64,000 nt of DNA, from NCBI RefSeq assembly GCF_037975245.1, contig NC_092565.1, forward strand, positions 23,745,999 to 23,809,998. Reading direction: 5' to 3'. A program made the position numbers and the translations under genes. The notes beneath the pieces were generated by a model. The model had not been told where the DNA came from. It saw only the letters and a list, made by a program, of their open reading frames with translations, and did not search any database. The DNA is from Apostichopus japonicus. Lineage: Eukaryota; Echinodermata; Holothuroidea; Aspidochirotida; Stichopodidae. Below, piece by piece: positions 59,856 to 64,000 of the stretch (position 1 is its first letter; every line of letters starts with the position of its first letter).

Positions 59856-62821
59856 AGTGATTCATTGATGACGTAAGCTCAACATAATTATATCACTCTC
59901 TCTATACTACACTGAATAGTATGCTGTGCTTTACTCAAAATGTTTTTTAATGTATTCTACGATTTTGCAAGAAAGAACAAGTTCAAAGAATGAAAATATG
60001 GAAATACCATCGAACTAACCGATCTCCAGCAAAGTTAGGGCGTAATCCGAGATCAAACCTACGTCATGGGTTCTGATTCTCTTACGATGCTTAAAGCGGC
60101 TTTCTGCGGTTGGTTCTGTACGTTTACCGAACCTAAGGAGTATCCTACTCACCTTTTAAAGAATGACTTAAGGCACAAACTTAATTTTGATATGTAGTTA
60201 ACCACTGAAATCCAGTTTTATAAGTCCAGATTTCTATTACTCTTTTAACTTTTAATTTGTGAGAAATGAGCCTTAAACGTCTAAGGGTTATCAATTAAAG
60301 TGGCTGAACTATTTAGTCTAATACATAGACTATAAGTTCAGTTCCTCAGATGTAACACAAACCTTAATGGGGAAGTGAATGAATGTTAATTAGTAAGTGA
60401 TTGATGGATTTTGTTCCCTGCTCTACATGTTGTCGCCAGACACATTTTTATTAACCAGATGTAATCATGAAAGCATCCTGACAATTTTGAAAATTGTCAA
60501 CTTTTTTAAAAACGAAATCAAAATTTAAATTATTATCAATTTTATTTTCAATAACTTGAAATAAAACTTAACATAATCAAGTAAATGGTCTACCTTATTG
60601 GCTTTTAGTATTGGATAGGAGGCATCGAGCAGTTTCTGAAAATCACCAAGAAGTGTTGTTTTCAGTTGTATACATGAGAATAATGAACACAGCGTGATAT
60701 GGCTATGTGTATAGTATTCCATACATTCCAGTTTTAAATGATACGTAAAGCACCTGCTTGCTTTGCATAAAGTAATTCAGACTCACTAAAATAGTCTAGT
60801 GCAATGGTCTCAATATGAGCTTTGTCAGATCTTCTTCCCGCCACAAAGGTTAATTGATTTAAGTATGTTTATATAAATCTTCCTACTCTTATAGGCATAT
60901 ATTAATATGTGAAGTATTTGGTTAGGCTATATAAACATAGCAACGATTGTGTGGTAGGTCAAGCCTATCGGTGGCTATCATCTACTGCATGTCTGTTGAT
61001 GTGGGGAACAGAGTATATATAATCAGGACGCCTTCTTGATCGCCTAGACGTTGCAGATATAGAGGGATATAGCTGTTCATATTTAAAGTAGTATTCCACG
61101 TAAAATACGTTAGTGGCCTAGTATTCAAAACTTTTCTACAGGTGTAATGCGGTTTCTGTCATGATCTGTGGCCTGACATTTCTGTCAATAACTCATCCTT
61201 TAAATTGCGTGGAGGACGCAAAAGATACATTTACCAACGTGAGTGAAGTGGCACAGTTTGTGTACTAGGAAATATTATATTGAAGTGAACTGATTGGAGA
61301 AATTAGAAGTTACAATGATATTTGATTTACATCGTTGAGTATCACAACGACTGATAAGGACAAAAACGTATATACGCAAGTAAATATATGAGAGAATGTA
61401 GAAGATAATCAAATAAACATATCCATTTAAAATCCACGTTTACGTGGTTAAAAAGATCACGACTTTGGACAGAATTTATGCTGATAAATATTTATGTGTG
61501 GTATTCACCAAACCTTTATAGCATTCGGAGAGCAGATAATATTGTACAATAGGCCCATCTATTTTAGTTTTTTTTTCAGTTATTCACGACGCTTTAAAAA
61601 TAAAGAATTGAGTTTGAGAGCAATTTACCGGTAACTAATCGTGATAACACAGTTAGGTCACACAGGAATCTTTGCTACCAAGTACTGTGCAGGGAGGGAC
61701 CAGGGGTCCGCCTTCGTCTCCCCTCTTCTAAAATTATTGGATACTAAACATTATAGCTATACAAGCATAACATTTTGATCACTTTCCGCGAGTTTATTCC
61801 TGACATTTATATCTACTTTTGTTTTCAAATTTAATTTCTAAACTATGTTATCCTATGAAGTCAATTGCATGGCTGCACAGTGACGATGCTAAAATCTCAA
61901 GCAGTAGACAAGGATGAGAAAGCTGATGTCGCCACGGACATTTGGCGCCTCATTTATCCCTCGTCTCTTCCTCGTCTCTTCCTCATTTCTTCCTCTTCTT
62001 AGTGTTCGTTCATCTATAACCGCCTCTCCGCTGAAATGGAAAGGTAATAATAATAATAACAATATTTGGAAAGCTTAACATAACGAAGCAATAACCTGAT
62101 ACAGCTAAACATAATAAATTATACCGATATCACGTGGTGGTACTTAAGTTAGTATTATGTTGCAGACGGATGCATTAAGGTAATAAAAATTCGTAATCAA
62201 TATATTCCAACTGCTAGGGAATTAAAGGTTTCAAGATCAGATCCCTTCGAAGTCAGTCTTTAGCAGTGTACAAACGAGGCACAACCAGACTCATACCGTT
62301 TCAATAACAGCAGTGTCTATATTGAACCAAATGATACACTTAAAAAATATCGTTACAGACATATACGAGCGGCATAATATGAATATGTTTCGCGGAATCG
62401 GATCTTTGACAGGCTTATAACATGAACGAAGACGTCAGTAACCGCTGCTGGTATCTTCGTCCCTTTTGACGTGCAATCGTCATGCTAGTATTGCGAACAT
62501 GTCATACTAAGGGTGGGTCGGGATGGAAACACTTCATTTGACACAATCACGAGATGCATAGCGATCCAATTCGTAGGTCACAGATGGTCAATAGATGTCT
62601 CTCCTTCTTACCAAATAAATCTTAAGAAGCGTTAAACTGCTTGCAAAGCCCTTCCACTCCTAACCCACACCCTCTACCGCATTTTGCCATGTATGGTGCT
62701 GAAGCGAAAACTATTTCACGAAAGAGTGATAAAATGCGAATTATTGTTGACAAACTTTATAATAAGCTACGCTTCGAAATCGATTCTAACATGCCTTATA
62801 TAAAGAACATTGCCTACAACT

Positions 62822-62823
<2 letters not shown>
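59856..62823. other. No gene recognised
   Basis: AT-rich unique sequence. A short minus-strand frame at 60525-60722 contains QKLLDASYPILKANK between a possible acceptor and a weak donor but is otherwise unsupported. CT-rich sequence lies at 61965-62000. Confidence 0.5.
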
Positions 62824-62907
<84 letters not shown>

Positions 62908-62945
62908 GTATATATATATATATATATACTAGGATATATACACTA

Positions 62946-62979
<34 letters not shown>

Positions 62980-62985
62980 TAGTAG
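62824..62985. repeat. (TA)n tract with a 42-bp perfect palindrome
   Basis: A TA tract of about 90 bases is followed by ACTAGGATATATAC and then, at 62942-62983, ACTAGG, fifteen AT and CCTAGT, a perfect palindrome able to extrude as a hairpin. Confidence 0.95.
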
Positions 62986-63279
62986 AGCCAGTTTAAACTA
63001 TGCTGACGGATACTGTGCACTGCATGCTCGAAGACCATTTCTAAAGCACGCGTAGGCTACGTTATTATGGATAATACACATAAGAATATACAGAATTGAT
63101 AAAATGTTGTGTATCGCCTCCAAATGTGTTATAGAAAGTGACAAGAAGGTCGGACAGTGATGATAATTGCAGGGAGTTACTTCAACAAGCATTTGACTGC
63201 GGCTCTCAAATCATTGTCCGTTATCATATACATATATATATATTCGAGATATCTCTTTGTCTAAATTTAACTCTACACA
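62986..63279. other. No gene recognised
   Basis: Unique sequence with a short TA tract near 63230. Confidence 0.5.
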
Positions 63280-63600
63280 ATGCCCTGGAAAAGATTTGAA
63301 GGATCAGGATCTTCAATCAAGTATATTGGGAACCTGTTAGCAGGATATGGCATGCTAATCTGTGGAGGCATTACTGATGACATGTTCATCCTAGTGACTA
63401 TAACCTCAAGTAAAAGTACCTATGAAAGGTGACAATTTGCATATATCTGTAGATATCAAAAGTGAGCATAATATGTGCAGGGATAGTGTGAAAAATCTGC
63501 AGGATTGGAGATACTTTCAAACATGTCAGACAGCCGCTGGTGAAATCGTTGATTCCACGAGCTGAATTGAGTTAGCAGGTTTGCCAGGGAATGACTATGC
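63280..63600 (+). other. Interrupted coding-like block, unidentified
   Basis: An ATG frame of 50 codons (63280-63432) reads MPWKRFEGSGSSIKYIGNLL and CGGITDDMFILVTITSSKS. A second frame (63482-63568) reads DSVKNLQDWRYFQTCQTAAG and ends at TGA, after which the same frame continues open with GLPGNDYARFIPPS. AG|GTGACA at 63429 and TGTGCAG at 63474-63480 would join the first two in phase, but the intron would be only 51 bp. Composition is more codon-like than the flanks. The family is not recognised; it may be a gene or transposon relic. Confidence 0.25.
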
Positions 63601-64000
63601 TAGATTTATTCCTCCTTCAATAGCTAAAACTCTTTGCAATAGTCATGGTAGGCCCAAAGCAATTATAAATATATAATACGGAAGATAGTATATATTAACG
63701 CATTAGCTATAACATCTTATACAGGATTTCTACGACTATTGTAAATGATGAATTCATACTGTGAGTCCCTGAGAAATGGAGCAATCAATTTGTTTGTTTC
63801 GATAAAGTCGACTCGTTCAGTATAATAGGGCATTCACTCTGAAAGGTTCATTAAACCAGTTAACCGATTAAGATAATTTATAATTCCTCTGTTTCCTGCC
63901 ATCATTACATCTGTTGTTAGGTGACAAAAAGAACTTATCCAGGACGGGACTTTCCCCTTAGGTATACCTGATATACGACACATCAAATGCTCGCATGTGA
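63601..64000. other. No gene recognised
   Basis: Unique AT-rich sequence to the window edge. Confidence 0.5.

Overview
The window is eukaryotic, intron-bearing and AT-rich. It is dominated by simple repeats, minisatellites and short DNA transposon remnants. The one gene I can name encodes a TM2 domain protein of the TM2D2 type. The repeat style (short inverted-repeat elements, frequent poly-C/poly-G runs, long TA tracts, echinoderm/hemichordate-like composition) suggests a marine invertebrate, perhaps an invertebrate deuterostome. That placement is a guess; no species-diagnostic gene is present.

Layout. 0-3 kb: the last two exons of a TM2D2-like gene on the + strand (1466-1584 and 2268-2475). 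The 3' end of its terminal exon is followed by two decayed tandem copies. 4.8-5.5 kb: a short promoter-like segment with a perfect cAMP-response-element palindrome, followed by a candidate two-exon gene (4974-4996 joined to 5367-5532) for a 62-residue protein I do not recognise. Its splice sites and phase fit exactly. 5.5-44 kb: no convincing genes. This part holds a hAT-like element with a perfect 8-bp target duplication (10291-10725), two inverted-repeat elements (14788-15161, 15814-16041), a weak minus-strand exon candidate (12514-12678) and many tandem arrays with periods of 27, 40, 49, 62, about 66, 118 and 141 bp. 44-48 kb: a 190-bp triplication, a decayed LINE-type reverse transcriptase gene on the minus strand (about 45.8-46.85 kb, YADD motif visible), a 52-bp array, and two inverted copies of an unknown repeat flanking this block. 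48-64 kb: a second hAT-like element with an 8-bp target duplication (7 of 8 bases match; 53224-53665), further simple repeats, a 37-bp array beside a 160-bp TA tract, a long perfect TA-cored palindrome, and a small interrupted coding-like block near the right edge.

Most open reading frames in the window arise from repeats whose unit lacks stop codons, or from chance, and are not annotated as genes. No tRNA, rRNA, CRISPR array or prokaryotic-type operon was seen. The two + strand genes at the left end lie head-to-tail. Nothing in the sequence links their functions.
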